A stretch of DNA of 64,000 bases from Streptomyces sp. SID13726 (lineage in GTDB: Bacteria > Actinomycetota > Actinomycetes > Streptomycetales > Streptomycetaceae): the NCBI RefSeq assembly GCF_010548375.1, contig NZ_JAAGLY010000001.1:620001-684000 (forward strand), in the 5' to 3' direction. This document shows, one piece after another, positions 9,972-17,857 of the stretch (position 1 is the first letter of the stretch; each line of letters begins with the position of its first letter). Below the pieces are notes generated by a model, which ran no database searches, was not told the DNA's origin, and was given only the letters and a program-made list of their open reading frames with translations. A program made the position numbers and the translations under genes.

Positions 9972-11450
9972 TCACTGGTCCCCGTTCGTCTCGGCCCGCT
10001 GCTTCTCGCTCTTCCCGGGCTGGTCGGCCTCCCCGGGCCTGCCGCCCTCCCCGGACCCGGACCCGGACCCGGACCCGGACCCGGCCAGCACCCCCAGCGG
10101 CACCGGCCGTGCGAACGGCCTGCGCCCCGGCGTCTGAGCGCACCCGGCGATCCCCGCGACCCCGGGCCCGCACACCCGGCCCTGGCACCAGCCCATCCCG
10201 GCCCGCGTCAGCAGCTTCACGGTCCGCAGATCACCGGCGCCCAGCTCCCGTACGGCCTCCCGCACCGCCCCGGCCGGCACCTCCTCGCAGCGGCACACGA
10301 CCGTGTCGTCGGTGACCTGCTCGGCCCAGTGCGCGGGCGGGGCGTAGACGGAGTCGACGGCGGCGAAGAACGCCCGCGACCGGGTACGGATCCGTGCGGC
10401 GGCCGCCCACTCGGCCGGATCGGGCTCCCGTCCGGTCAGCCGGGCCGCGATCGACCGCCCGGCGATGTGCCCCTCGGCGAGCGAGAGGGCGGCGCCGCCG
10501 ATGCCGGTGGTCTCGCCCGCCGCCCACACGCCCGGTACGTCGGTGCGCTGTTCGGCGTCGGCGTACACGTCCGTGCCGTCGATTCGGCAGCCCAGCGCGT
10601 CGGCGAGGTCGGTGTGCGGCAGCATGCCGTGCCCGACGGCGAGGGTGTCGCAGCCGAGCCGACGCCGGGTGCCCGGACGCACCCGCCCGTCCCCGTCGAG
10701 GGCCGCGACCGTGACCGCCTCGATCCGCTCGGTGCCGTGCGCCGCCACGACGGTGTGGTGGAGCAGGGTGCGCACCCGGTGCCGGGCCAACTGCCCCGCG
10801 TACCGGGCGCCTTCGGCCACCTTGCCGGGCTGGGCCGCGAGCGCGCGGGACCGTCGTAGGAACGCCTTCGGGTCGGCCGAGTCCACCAGTGCCGCGACCG
10901 TCGCGCCCGCCGCCGCGAGGCCGGTGGCGACGGGCAGCAGCAGCGGGCCGGTGCCGGCGACGACGGCGGTGCGGCCGGGCAGCACGAGCCCGCCCTTGAG
11001 CATGGCCTGCGCCCCGCCCGCCGCGACGACCCCGGGCAGGGTCCAGCCGGGGAAGGGCAGCACCTTCTCGTAGCCGCCGGTGGCGAGGAGGACGGCGTCG
11101 GCGCGCACCTCGGCGGGCTGCTCCTGCTCGGGGCCGAGCAGGGCGTGCACGGTGAAGCCGGTGGGATTGCGCTCGACGAACCAGACATGATGGTCCGTCA
11201 CATGGCTTACGGTGCCTGCCTGTACGTGGGAGCGCAGTCCGTCCCGCAGCTTCTCCCACGTGCGCCACTGGTGGTGCAGCGCCTGCGGACGCCGGGCCCC
11301 CAGCTCCGGTGCGGGCCGGCGGTAGAACTGGCCGCCCGCCTCCGCGGCCGAGTCGATCAGCGTGACGTGGATGCCGCGGGAGGCCGCCGCGAGGGTGGCC
11401 GCGAGTCCGGCCGGGCCCGCGCCGATGACCGCCAGGCTCGGTTCACTCAT
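9972..11450 (-). CDS. FAD/NAD-dependent D-hydroxyproline dehydrogenase, alpha-type subunit
   Basis: A 492-residue pyridine nucleotide-disulfide-type oxidoreductase. The N-terminal FAD loop is VIGAGPAGLAA and a second nucleotide loop is VVAGTGPLLLPVA. The C-terminal BFD-like [2Fe-2S] domain is shown by CRCEEVPAG and CQGRVCGPG. This is the architecture of the HcnB/OoxA subunit of hydrogen-cyanide synthase-like and D-hydroxyproline dehydrogenase complexes. It starts at the ATG that overlaps the ferredoxin stop by eight bases, suggesting coupled translation. The C-terminal tail is odd: a (Gly-Ser)n stretch from a hexanucleotide repeat, then a charged end. Confidence 0.85.
   Translation of the reverse strand: MSEPSLAVIGAGPAGLAATLAAASRGIHVTLIDSAAEAGGQFYRRPAPELGARRPQALHHQWRTWEKLRDGLRSHVQAGTVSHVTDHHVWFVERNPTGFTVHALLGPEQEQPAEVRADAVLLATGGYEKVLPFPGWTLPGVVAAGGAQAMLKGGLVLPGRTAVVAGTGPLLLPVATGLAAAGATVAALVDSADPKAFLRRSRALAAQPGKVAEGARYAGQLARHRVRTLLHHTVVAAHGTERIEAVTVAALDGDGRVRPGTRRRLGCDTLAVGHGMLPHTDLADALGCRIDGTDVYADAEQRTDVPGVWAAGETTGIGGAALSLAEGHIAGRSIAARLTGREPDPAEWAAAARIRTRSRAFFAAVDSVYAPPAHWAEQVTDDTVVCRCEEVPAGAVREAVRELGAGDLRTVKLLTRAGMGWCQGRVCGPGVAGIAGCAQTPGRRPFARPVPLGVLAGSGSGSGSGSGEGGRPGEADQPGKSEKQRAETNGDQ
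10051..10085. repeat. Hexanucleotide repeat (CCGGAC)n inside a coding region
   Basis: About six copies of CCGGAC on the plus strand. On the coding strand they encode alternating Gly-Ser in the C-terminal tail of the FAD/NAD subunit, beyond its iron-sulfur domain. A six-base unit keeps the frame, so copy changes would only alter tail length. Confidence 0.8.
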
Positions 11451-11742
11451 CGTGGCCCGTCCCATCCTGGGTGCGGATCGCGTCGCCCGGGCGCAGCGGG
11501 ACCAGGCAAGCCCGTTGGTTGGGGCGGTCGTTGACGGTCACCAGGCAGTCGAAGCAGACGCCGATTCCGCAGAAGATCCCGCGCGGCCGGCCCGCGCCAC
11601 GGGTGGTGCGCCAGGAGGTGACCCCGGCCGTCCAGAGCGCGGCGGCGACGGTCTGGCCCGGCAGCGCCTCGATCGCCCGGCCGTCGAGCGTGACGGTGAA
11701 CGCGGGGCCCGGTTCGGCGCGGGCCAGCTCCAGCGGGTTCAC
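11443..11742 (-). CDS. [2Fe-2S]-binding small subunit of the D-hydroxyproline dehydrogenase
   Basis: A 99-residue ferredoxin-like subunit. The plant-type cluster motif reads CGIGVCFDC, with a later Cys in NQRACL. An N-terminal TVTLDGRAIEALPGQTVAAAL gives the beta-grasp fold. It corresponds to the HcnA/OoxC small subunit that links the two flavoprotein subunits. The GTG start overlaps the previous stop in GTGA and has GAGGAGG upstream. Its own stop overlaps the next start, so the three subunit genes are tightly coupled. The longer in-frame reading beyond the GTG is not supported. Confidence 0.85.
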   Translation of the reverse strand: MNPLELARAEPGPAFTVTLDGRAIEALPGQTVAAALWTAGVTSWRTTRGAGRPRGIFCGIGVCFDCLVTVNDRPNQRACLVPLRPGDAIRTQDGTGHDE

Positions 11743-12908
11743 GGGGCCTCCTCGGTGTCGGACGCGGGGAAACGGTCGGGCCGGAAGGGGGCGAGGTCGA
11801 GTTCGGGGGCCCGGCCGGTCAGCACCCGCGCGATCAACTGGCCGGTACCGGTGGAGAGTCCGATCCCCGCGCCCTCGTGCCCGCACGCGTGGAACAGCCC
11901 CGGCACCCGCGGGTCGGGCCCGATCGCGGGCAGGTGGTCGGGCATGTACGGCCGGAAGCCGAGGTAGGTCCGCATCGCGTGCACGCGCTTCAGGAACGGG
12001 AACAGCCGGGTCGCGCCCGCCGCCAGCGCCCGCAGTGCGGGCAGTGACAACTCCCGTTCGAAGCCCACCCGTTCACGGGTCGCGCCGATCAGGACCGGCC
12101 CGGCCGCGGTGCCCTCGACGACCGGCGAGGTCTGGAGGGCCGCCGAGTCGCTGGCCACGTCTGCCACATAGTCGGCGGCGTACACCTTGTGCCGGACCAG
12201 ACGGGGGAGCGGCTCGGTGACCAGGACGAAGCCGCGCCGGGGGAGCACGGGGAGGTGTACTCCCGCCAGCGCGGCCAGTTCACCGCCCCAGGTCCCGGCG
12301 GCGTTGACGACGTGCGGTGCGTGGATCTCGCCGGGGGCCCGGTCGGTCCGCACCCCGAGCACGGCACCGCGGGTGTCGCGCAGCACCTCGGTCACGGTCA
12401 CGCCGGTGAGCAGACGGGCACCCGAGGCCCGTACGAGATGCGCGGCGGCCAGCGTGGGCATCACCTGGGCGTCCTGGGGATACAGCACCCCGCCCGCGAG
12501 ACCGGGGGCCAAGTGGGGCTCCAGGTCATGGAGTTGGCTTCCGTCGACCCGTACCGCCCCGACACCGGCGGCGCGTTGTCCGGTCGCGAACTTCTCCAGG
12601 GCTTCGAGGCTGTCGGGGGTGGCGGCGACGACCACTCCGCCCTTGAGCTCGTACTCGATCCGCTCGCCGAGCTCCTGCGCCAGCTCGGACCACAATCCGC
12701 CGGACAGCAGGGCGAGTTCGAGCTCGGGACCCGGTTCCTTGTCGGAGACCAGGAGGTTGCCCTCGCCGGCGCCGGTGGTGCCGCCCGCCACCGGGCCGCG
12801 GTCCACGACGATCACGTCGAGGCCCGCCCGAGCCGCGTACAGGGCGCAGGCGGCGCCGACCATCCCGGCTCCGACGACCACGACATCGCAGGTCAGTCGC
12901 ATGCTCAC
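11739..12908 (-). CDS. FAD-dependent D-amino-acid oxidase-like subunit (D-hydroxyproline dehydrogenase beta type)
   Basis: A 389-residue DAO/glycine-oxidase family flavoprotein. The FAD loop VVVVGAGMVGAACALYAA sits at about residues 9-27 and VVNAAGTWGGELAAL is the usual family segment near 210. GLFHACGHEGAGIGLSTGTGQLIA is the C-terminal FAD-binding run. Together with the ferredoxin and FAD/NAD subunits it should oxidise cis-4-hydroxy-D-proline to the pyrroline, passing electrons to a carrier rather than O2. It is the first gene of the leftward operon. The start is uncertain: GTG at 12908 or ATG at 12902, neither with a strong ribosome site. Confidence 0.85.
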   Translation of the reverse strand: MSMRLTCDVVVVGAGMVGAACALYAARAGLDVIVVDRGPVAGGTTGAGEGNLLVSDKEPGPELELALLSGGLWSELAQELGERIEYELKGGVVVAATPDSLEALEKFATGQRAAGVGAVRVDGSQLHDLEPHLAPGLAGGVLYPQDAQVMPTLAAAHLVRASGARLLTGVTVTEVLRDTRGAVLGVRTDRAPGEIHAPHVVNAAGTWGGELAALAGVHLPVLPRRGFVLVTEPLPRLVRHKVYAADYVADVASDSAALQTSPVVEGTAAGPVLIGATRERVGFERELSLPALRALAAGATRLFPFLKRVHAMRTYLGFRPYMPDHLPAIGPDPRVPGLFHACGHEGAGIGLSTGTGQLIARVLTGRAPELDLAPFRPDRFPASDTEEAP

Positions 12909-12917
12909 GGCAGTAAT

Positions 12918-12927
12918 ATGTCACATG
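12918..12927. promoter_or_regulatory. ATGTCACATG, GntR operator candidate of the hydroxyproline operon
   Basis: It lies 10 bases upstream of the first operon gene and shares ATGTCAC with the palindrome before the GntR gene. Its position would let the regulator cover the operon promoter or start. Confidence 0.5.
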
Positions 12928-13049
12928 GTTCTCTGCTGGGGAACACCCCGACGCCGACCCGGCCTCCCCGCCACCGGCCCGGCCGCCCCCTTCCTGCGCC
13001 GACTCGGCCGGGCGCCGTGCCCGACCGCCCGTCGACCGCTCGCTGGGTG

Positions 13050-13862
13050 TCAGTCGACCTCGTTCGGGTCCGCCGCCGGGGTGCGGCCCGCGCGTACGTC
13101 CTTGAGGCGGGCCGTGCCCTGCTCGACCGCGTCCTCGGTGCTGTCGTCGTCGGCGCCCGCGAGGCCGCCGTTGGTGACCGTGATGGCGTCGGTGCCGACC
13201 CGCACGGCCGCGACGTCGAGGGTGAGCGTGGTGGGCGCGCCGTCCGCGGTGCCCTTGACGGTGACGCGCAGCCCCTGCCGGGCGTCGCCGGACCTGGGCA
13301 GCGAGGTCTCGATCACCTGGACCGTGCGCTGCCCGCCGGCGGAGTCCTCCGCCGTGAACTGGTCGCACTTCACCGGCAGGCTCTTCAGCCAGGCGAACGA
13401 GGTGTCCAGGCCGGCCTTGTCGTAGGCGGCGACCTGGTACAGCAGCCGGGACTGCCCCTCCTCGAAGCCGGTCAGGGCGGACGCGCCGGACGGCTTGCCG
13501 AGCAGATCGTCGCCGTAGAGCAGGTCGAGCAGTTTCTGGCAGTCGGCCGCGTCGGTCTTCGCGGTGAGGAGGTCGGCGACGTCGACCTTGCCGACCAGCA
13601 GGCTCTCGCGCCAGCTTGCCGCGTCCTTCACCTCGGTCCAGTCGTCCTCCAGCTCCGCCTCGGTGACCAGCGCGCTGCGCGCCCCCGCCGCGGTGAGCGC
13701 GGCCGGGGACTCCTGGGCGAGGGGCGACGAGGAGATGTCCGTGGTGCCGACGCCGTCCGCCCCGCTGTCGTCCCCGTCCGAACAGGCGGCGGTCAGCAGC
13801 AGCGCACCGGCCGCCAGGGCCGAGGCGAGCACACGGGCGGGGCGAGTCGGACGCTGGGTCAT
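13050..13862 (-). CDS. Secreted lipoprotein of unknown function
   Basis: A 270-residue predicted lipoprotein. The signal sequence has RPTRPARV, a hydrophobic stretch ALAAGALLL and a lipobox-like LTAAC at about residues 27-31, followed by an Asp/Ser-rich linker. The mature part has two Cys (CQKLL, KCDQF) that may pair. I recognise no domain. AGGAG lies upstream of an adjacent GTG/ATG pair; I use the ATG. It points away from the iron-box amidohydrolase gene, so the box at 14018 could also influence it from about 155 bp away. Confidence 0.75.
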   Translation of the reverse strand: MTQRPTRPARVLASALAAGALLLTAACSDGDDSGADGVGTTDISSSPLAQESPAALTAAGARSALVTEAELEDDWTEVKDAASWRESLLVGKVDVADLLTAKTDAADCQKLLDLLYGDDLLGKPSGASALTGFEEGQSRLLYQVAAYDKAGLDTSFAWLKSLPVKCDQFTAEDSAGGQRTVQVIETSLPRSGDARQGLRVTVKGTADGAPTTLTLDVAAVRVGTDAITVTNGGLAGADDDSTEDAVEQGTARLKDVRAGRTPAADPNEVD

Positions 13863-14017
13863 CACGATGGCTCCTGATGGTGGGCGGATGGTTCCATGCC
13901 ACAACCGCTCGTGGCGCACGACCAGCGCACAGGCCTGTTCGGGTGAGTGCCCGACCGCCGGGGAGGGGCCGGTGGACCGGTGCGGCGGATGAGGGGACAC
14001 GATGCGAACAGGTGAAG

Positions 14018-14036
14018 TAAGGTAAGGCTTACTTAA
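14018..14036. promoter_or_regulatory. Iron box upstream of the amidohydrolase
   Basis: TAAGGTAAGGCTTACTTAA matches the actinobacterial DmdR/IdeR consensus TWAGGTWAGSCTWACCTWA at 18 of 19 positions. DmdR with Fe2+ should repress from here. It lies 67 bp before the amidohydrolase start. Confidence 0.9.
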
Positions 14037-14103
14037 ATTGGAGCCGGGTGGCGGGCTGTCGTCCGGGTCCGGTGGCGTGGCCGGGCGCAGATCTGGAGAC
14101 CTC

Positions 14104-15642
14104 ATGTCGGAACTCACCAACGTCCCCGCCGTCCACCACGCGGACCCGGCCCCGGTGTCCGCGTGGACCCTCGACCGGGTACGGCTCGGCGCCGGCGGTC
14201 CGCGCGTCCGGGTGCGGGTGGCGGAAGGCCGCGTCACCCACGTCGTCGGGGCCACCGAGCCCGGCGGACGGGCGGCGCCGGTCGCCGACGGTGACCGGGT
14301 CCTCGACCTGGAGGGGCGGGTGCTGCTGCCCGGCCTGTGGGACGCCCATGTGCACATGGCGGAGTGGGCGAACGCCCGGCACCGGCTGGACCTGGCCGGA
14401 ACCGCCTCCGCGCGGGCCGTTGCGGACCTCGTGCGCGGAGGCGCCGGCGCGACACCCGGCGGCCCGGTCCTCTTCGGGTACGGCTACCGCGACGGACTGT
14501 GGCCCGACGCCCCGCACAAGAGCCTGCTCGACACCGTCCTGCCCGACCGGCCAGCCGCCCTGGTCAGCGCCGATCTGCACGCCGTGTGGCTGAACTCCGC
14601 GGGCCTCGCCCTCGTCGGCCGCGAGGACCATCCGACGGGTCTGTTCCGGGAGCACGAGGCCCACGAAGTGCTCGCCGCCCTCCCCGAGTTGCCCGCCGAG
14701 GTTGTCGACGCCCGGGTCGAGGAGGCCTGCCGGGCCGCCGCCGCGCGAGGGGTCACCGGCATCATCGACTTCCAGTTCGGCGACGCGGTCGCGGACTGGG
14801 AGCGGCGCTCGGCCGGGTACCGGCCCGCGGTGCGGGTGGCGGCCGCCGTCTACCCGAGCCGGCTCGACGCGGCGCTGGCCCGCGGACTGCGCACGGGGGA
14901 CGTGATCGCCGCCGAAGGACTGGTGCGGACGGGGCCGTTGAAGCTGTTCACCGACGGCTCGCTCAACACCAGGACCGCCCTGTGCCACGACGCCTACCCC
15001 GACCTGGAGGGCGGCGACGGCTCGCACGGCATCGAGGAGACGTCGCCGCGGGAACTGGTCCGGCTGATGCGCCGGGCCGCCGCGCACGGCATCGAGCCCG
15101 CCGTGCACGCCATCGGCGACCGCGCCAACACCGTGGCCCTGGACGCCTTCGAGGCCGTACGGTGCCGGGGCCGGATCGAGCACGCGCAGCTGCTGGACGC
15201 CGAAGACCTGCCCCGGTTCGCCGAGTTGGGCGTCACGGCGGGGGTGCAGCCCCGGCACGCGACGGACGACCGGGACGTGGCCGACCGGCACTGGGCCGGC
15301 CGCACCCACCGCGCCTTCGCCTACGCCGGTCTGCTCGCGGCCGGGGCCCGGCTGGAGTTCGGCTCGGACGCCCCGGTCTCCGGCCTCGACCCGTGGCTCG
15401 GCATCGCGGCCGCGGTCAGCCGCACCGACGACGAACGCCCCGCGTGGCACCCGGAGCAGCGGCTCTCCGTACGGGACGCGCTGGTCGCGGCGGCCCGCGG
15501 GCGGCGGCTGGTCAGGGTCGGTGACCCCGCCGACCTGGTGGTGGTCGACGTGGACCCGCTGGTCGCCGGTGCCGACACCCTGCGTGCGATGCCCGTGAAC
15601 GCCACGATGACGGCCGGCCGCTGGACCCACGGGGACCACTGA
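14104..15642 (+). CDS. Iron-box-controlled amidohydrolase (amidohydrolase 3/YtcJ type)
   Basis: A 512-residue metal-dependent hydrolase. Visible metal-binding features of the superfamily are LLPGLWDAHVHM (HxH, about residue 82), AVHAIGDRANTVALDAF with a His, IEHAQLLD with a His, and FGSDAPVSGLDPW with the catalytic Asp. The barrel is flanked by the usual beta-sandwich (DLEGRVLLPGLWD, GDPADLVVVDVDPL). YtcJ-type enzymes cleave amide or related bonds, but the substrate here is unknown. An iron box upstream and its place at the edge of the siderophore locus suggest a role in siderophore processing or iron release. GGAG lies about 7 bases before the ATG. The isochorismatase-like gene follows after 35 bp. 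Confidence 0.82.
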   Translation: MSELTNVPAVHHADPAPVSAWTLDRVRLGAGGPRVRVRVAEGRVTHVVGATEPGGRAAPVADGDRVLDLEGRVLLPGLWDAHVHMAEWANARHRLDLAGTASARAVADLVRGGAGATPGGPVLFGYGYRDGLWPDAPHKSLLDTVLPDRPAALVSADLHAVWLNSAGLALVGREDHPTGLFREHEAHEVLAALPELPAEVVDARVEEACRAAAARGVTGIIDFQFGDAVADWERRSAGYRPAVRVAAAVYPSRLDAALARGLRTGDVIAAEGLVRTGPLKLFTDGSLNTRTALCHDAYPDLEGGDGSHGIEETSPRELVRLMRRAAAHGIEPAVHAIGDRANTVALDAFEAVRCRGRIEHAQLLDAEDLPRFAELGVTAGVQPRHATDDRDVADRHWAGRTHRAFAYAGLLAAGARLEFGSDAPVSGLDPWLGIAAAVSRTDDERPAWHPEQRLSVRDALVAAARGRRLVRVGDPADLVVVDVDPLVAGADTLRAMPVNATMTAGRWTHGDH

Positions 15643-15677
15643 CCGGCCCCGGAACGCACTGAGGAGGATGTCCGGCC

Positions 15678-16364
15678 TTGTCGCAGACGACGTCCGACGG
15701 CCAGGGAGAGGCGAGAAGGGTCTCGTCGCCCGGCACCGTCCCGTACCCGATGCCCGCCGCGCTGCCCCCCGACCGGTCCGGCTGGGCCGTGGACCCGCGC
15801 CGGGCCGCCCTCCTGGTCCTCAACGTGCAGAACCACTTCCTGCGCGTGCTGCGGGAACGCTCCGCCCCGGTCGCCGAACTCGTCGACGCGGTCACGCTGT
15901 TGGTCGAGTCGGCCCGCGGGTCGGGGATACCCGTGCTGTACACCGTGGCCGTCGACGGACCGCCGTACACGGCACGGGAGACCGCCTTCGGGCACCCGCG
16001 GCTGCCCGCCGCCGAGGGCTCGCGGGACGTGGTGGACGCCGTACGGCCCCGGGTCGGCGACAGCGTGCTGGCCGCCAAGCGGCCCAGCGCCTTCGCGGGC
16101 ACCCGGCTGCGCCCGCGCCTCGCGGAGCTGGGGCGTGACCAGCCGGTCATCGTGGGGGTGTTCGCGCGGACGCAGGTGATGCTGACCGCGGCCGACGCGT
16201 GGATGCAGGACCTGGAACCGTTCGTGGTCGCCGACGCCGTGGCCGACACCGTGCCCGGGGACCACCGGATGGCCGTCGACTGGATCGCGGCGACCTGCGG
16301 TGCGGTCAGGAACGCGCGGGGCGTGGCGGACGTGTTCGGGAGCGCGGGCACCTGGCAGGCGTGA
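15678..16364 (+). CDS. Isochorismatase-like protein lacking the catalytic Asp
   Basis: A 228-residue protein closely resembling the isochorismatase domain of EntB/DhbB/PhzD. Shared features are TVPYPMPAALPPDRSGWAVD, LVLNVQNHFL, the Lys in AAKRPSAF (Lys134), and FVVADAVADTVPGDHRMA. The Asp normally found in LxxDMQ is Asn49 here (codon AAC at 15822), so classical isochorismate hydrolysis is doubtful. No isochorismate synthase or DHB activation gene is visible in the window, and the NRPS product needs no aryl cap. TTG is taken as the start because GAGGAGG lies ten bases upstream. It is co-transcribed with the amidohydrolase under an iron box. Confidence 0.8.
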   Translation: MSQTTSDGQGEARRVSSPGTVPYPMPAALPPDRSGWAVDPRRAALLVLNVQNHFLRVLRERSAPVAELVDAVTLLVESARGSGIPVLYTVAVDGPPYTARETAFGHPRLPAAEGSRDVVDAVRPRVGDSVLAAKRPSAFAGTRLRPRLAELGRDQPVIVGVFARTQVMLTAADAWMQDLEPFVVADAVADTVPGDHRMAVDWIAATCGAVRNARGVADVFGSAGTWQA

Positions 16365-16396
16365 ACCGCCGTACCGCGTGAAGCAGTTGCGACGAA

Positions 16397-16437
16397 CCCC
16401 GGTGCCGGGACGGGACCGTACCGTCCTGGCACCGGGG
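16397..16437. terminator. Bidirectional stem-loop terminator
   Basis: A stem of about 17 bp begins CCCCGGTGCC and ends GGCACCGGGG, with one G-T wobble and a loop of about seven bases. It lies between convergent genes, the isochorismatase-like gene and the monooxygenase gene. No U tract is seen, as is common in Streptomyces. Confidence 0.8.
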
Positions 16438-16450
16438 AGACCGGGTGAGG

Positions 16451-17773
16451 TCAGGCCGCCGTCCGGTCGGCCAGTACGGAGTGGTGGATCTCCTCCGCCC
16501 TGATCGCCACGGTCGACAGCAGGGTGCTGGTCAGCCCGTGGGTGTGCTCGGTGCCGCCCTGGAGGTAGATGCCGGCGGTGACCTCGGGGGCCGTCTCGAC
16601 CCGGTGGTCGCGGTTCACGCGGATCGCGTCACCGTCGTCCCGCAGACAGAGCTTGGCCGCCTCGCCGAGCAGCGAGCCCAGGTCGCGCGGCCGGTATCCG
16701 GTGGCGAGGACCAGCACGTCGGCGGAGAGCGTCTGGAGCTCCCCGGTGGGCAGGAACTCGATCGCCACGTCCAGGCCGCCGTCGGCGCGCGGGCCGAGGT
16801 CGCGGACGCGGGAGACGTTGAGGAAGCGCAGCCGCTCGCGGCCCGCCACCTTCTCCCGGTACGAGGTGGCGTACAGGGCCTCGATCAGGTCCATGTCGAC
16901 CACGGAGTAGTTGGTGGAGCGGTGGTAGTCGAGCAGGGACTGCTTGACCTCGGAGGGGGCGGAGAAGTAGACGTCCACCGCCTCCGGGTCGAAGATCCGG
17001 TTGGCGAACGGGCTGTCGTCGGCGGGGGTGTAGCCGTACTTCGCGAAGACCGAGCAGACCTCGGCGTCGGGGAAGGTGCGGTGCAGATAGTCCACCGCCT
17101 CGGCGGCGCTCTGCCCGGCGCCGAGCACCACCGCCCGCTTCACCGGTGCGCCCGTGGCGGCCAGTTGCGTGGCGCGGGGGATCAACTCGCTGTTGTGCCA
17201 GACGCGTTCCGCGAGTTCCAGTCCCGGCGGCACATGCGGTTCGAGGCCCGTCGCCACGCTGATGTTGCGGGCCCTGCGGGTCACGGTGGAGTCGGGGGCC
17301 GCGCTGTCGCGGGTGGTGACGTCGAAGTGGCGGACCTGGCCGTCCTCGTCGCGCACCGGGTCGACGGCGATCACCTCGCTGTCGTACGAGACGAGGTGGG
17401 AGACCCGCTCGGCCGCCCACTCGAAGTACTCGTGGAACTCCATCCGCAGCGGGAAGAGGGTCTTCTGGTTCAGGAAGTCGATCAGTCTGCCGCGCTCGCG
17501 CAGGAAGCACAGGAAGCTGTAGTCGCTGGTCGGGTTGCGCAGGGTGACGAGGTCCTTGAGGAAGGACACCTGCATCGTGGCGTCGTCGATGAGCATGCCC
17601 CGGTGCCAGCCGAAGCGCGGCTGGCGCTCCAGGAAGAGGGCGTTCAGACGCCGGTCGGCCGCCAGGCCCGCGTTGTGTTCCTCGACCGCTATGGAAAGAG
17701 CGAGATTTGACGGACCGAAACCGATTCCGAGGAGGTCGTGTACGACCTCGGAACCCATGAGCGGTGATTTCAC
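16451..17773 (-). CDS. L-ornithine N5-monooxygenase
   Basis: A 440-residue FAD- and NADPH-dependent N-hydroxylating monooxygenase (CchB/SidA/PvdA family) that makes N5-hydroxyornithine, the hydroxamate precursor. Motifs: FAD loop LGIGFGPSNLALS near the N-terminus, NADPH loop VVLGAGQSAAEAVDYL (about 215), and the C-terminal LVLATGYRPRDLGSLL. MQVSFLKDLVTLRNPTSDYSFLCFL is the family substrate and FAD region. The GTG start at 17773 has GGGAGG ten bases upstream; the ATG at 17803 and much longer readings run into the iron box. It diverges from the formyltransferase gene across that box, so both are repressed together when iron is plentiful. Confidence 0.93.
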   Translation of the reverse strand: MKSPLMGSEVVHDLLGIGFGPSNLALSIAVEEHNAGLAADRRLNALFLERQPRFGWHRGMLIDDATMQVSFLKDLVTLRNPTSDYSFLCFLRERGRLIDFLNQKTLFPLRMEFHEYFEWAAERVSHLVSYDSEVIAVDPVRDEDGQVRHFDVTTRDSAAPDSTVTRRARNISVATGLEPHVPPGLELAERVWHNSELIPRATQLAATGAPVKRAVVLGAGQSAAEAVDYLHRTFPDAEVCSVFAKYGYTPADDSPFANRIFDPEAVDVYFSAPSEVKQSLLDYHRSTNYSVVDMDLIEALYATSYREKVAGRERLRFLNVSRVRDLGPRADGGLDVAIEFLPTGELQTLSADVLVLATGYRPRDLGSLLGEAAKLCLRDDGDAIRVNRDHRVETAPEVTAGIYLQGGTEHTHGLTSTLLSTVAIRAEEIHHSVLADRTAA

Positions 17774-17809
17774 CTTTGCATCGCCTCCCTCAGGCAACCA
17801 CATGCTAGA

Positions 17810-17828
17810 TAAGGTAAGGCTTACCTTG
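17810..17828. promoter_or_regulatory. Iron box between the monooxygenase and formyltransferase
   Basis: TAAGGTAAGGCTTACCTTG matches the DmdR/IdeR consensus at 18 of 19 positions. It sits 37 bp from the monooxygenase start and 29 bp from the formyltransferase start, well placed to repress both divergent genes. Confidence 0.93.
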
Positions 17829-17857
17829 CAATGGAGTCGTGGAAAGGAAGGACCGCC

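Noticed and set aside
10051..10085. Phase-variable switch in the hexanucleotide repeat
   Set aside because: A six-base unit cannot change the reading frame; it only alters the Gly-Ser tail length.
15678..16364. Catechol or salicylate branch of siderophore synthesis
   Set aside because: No isochorismate synthase, dehydrogenase or aryl-activating domain is present, and the isochorismatase-like protein lacks its Asp.
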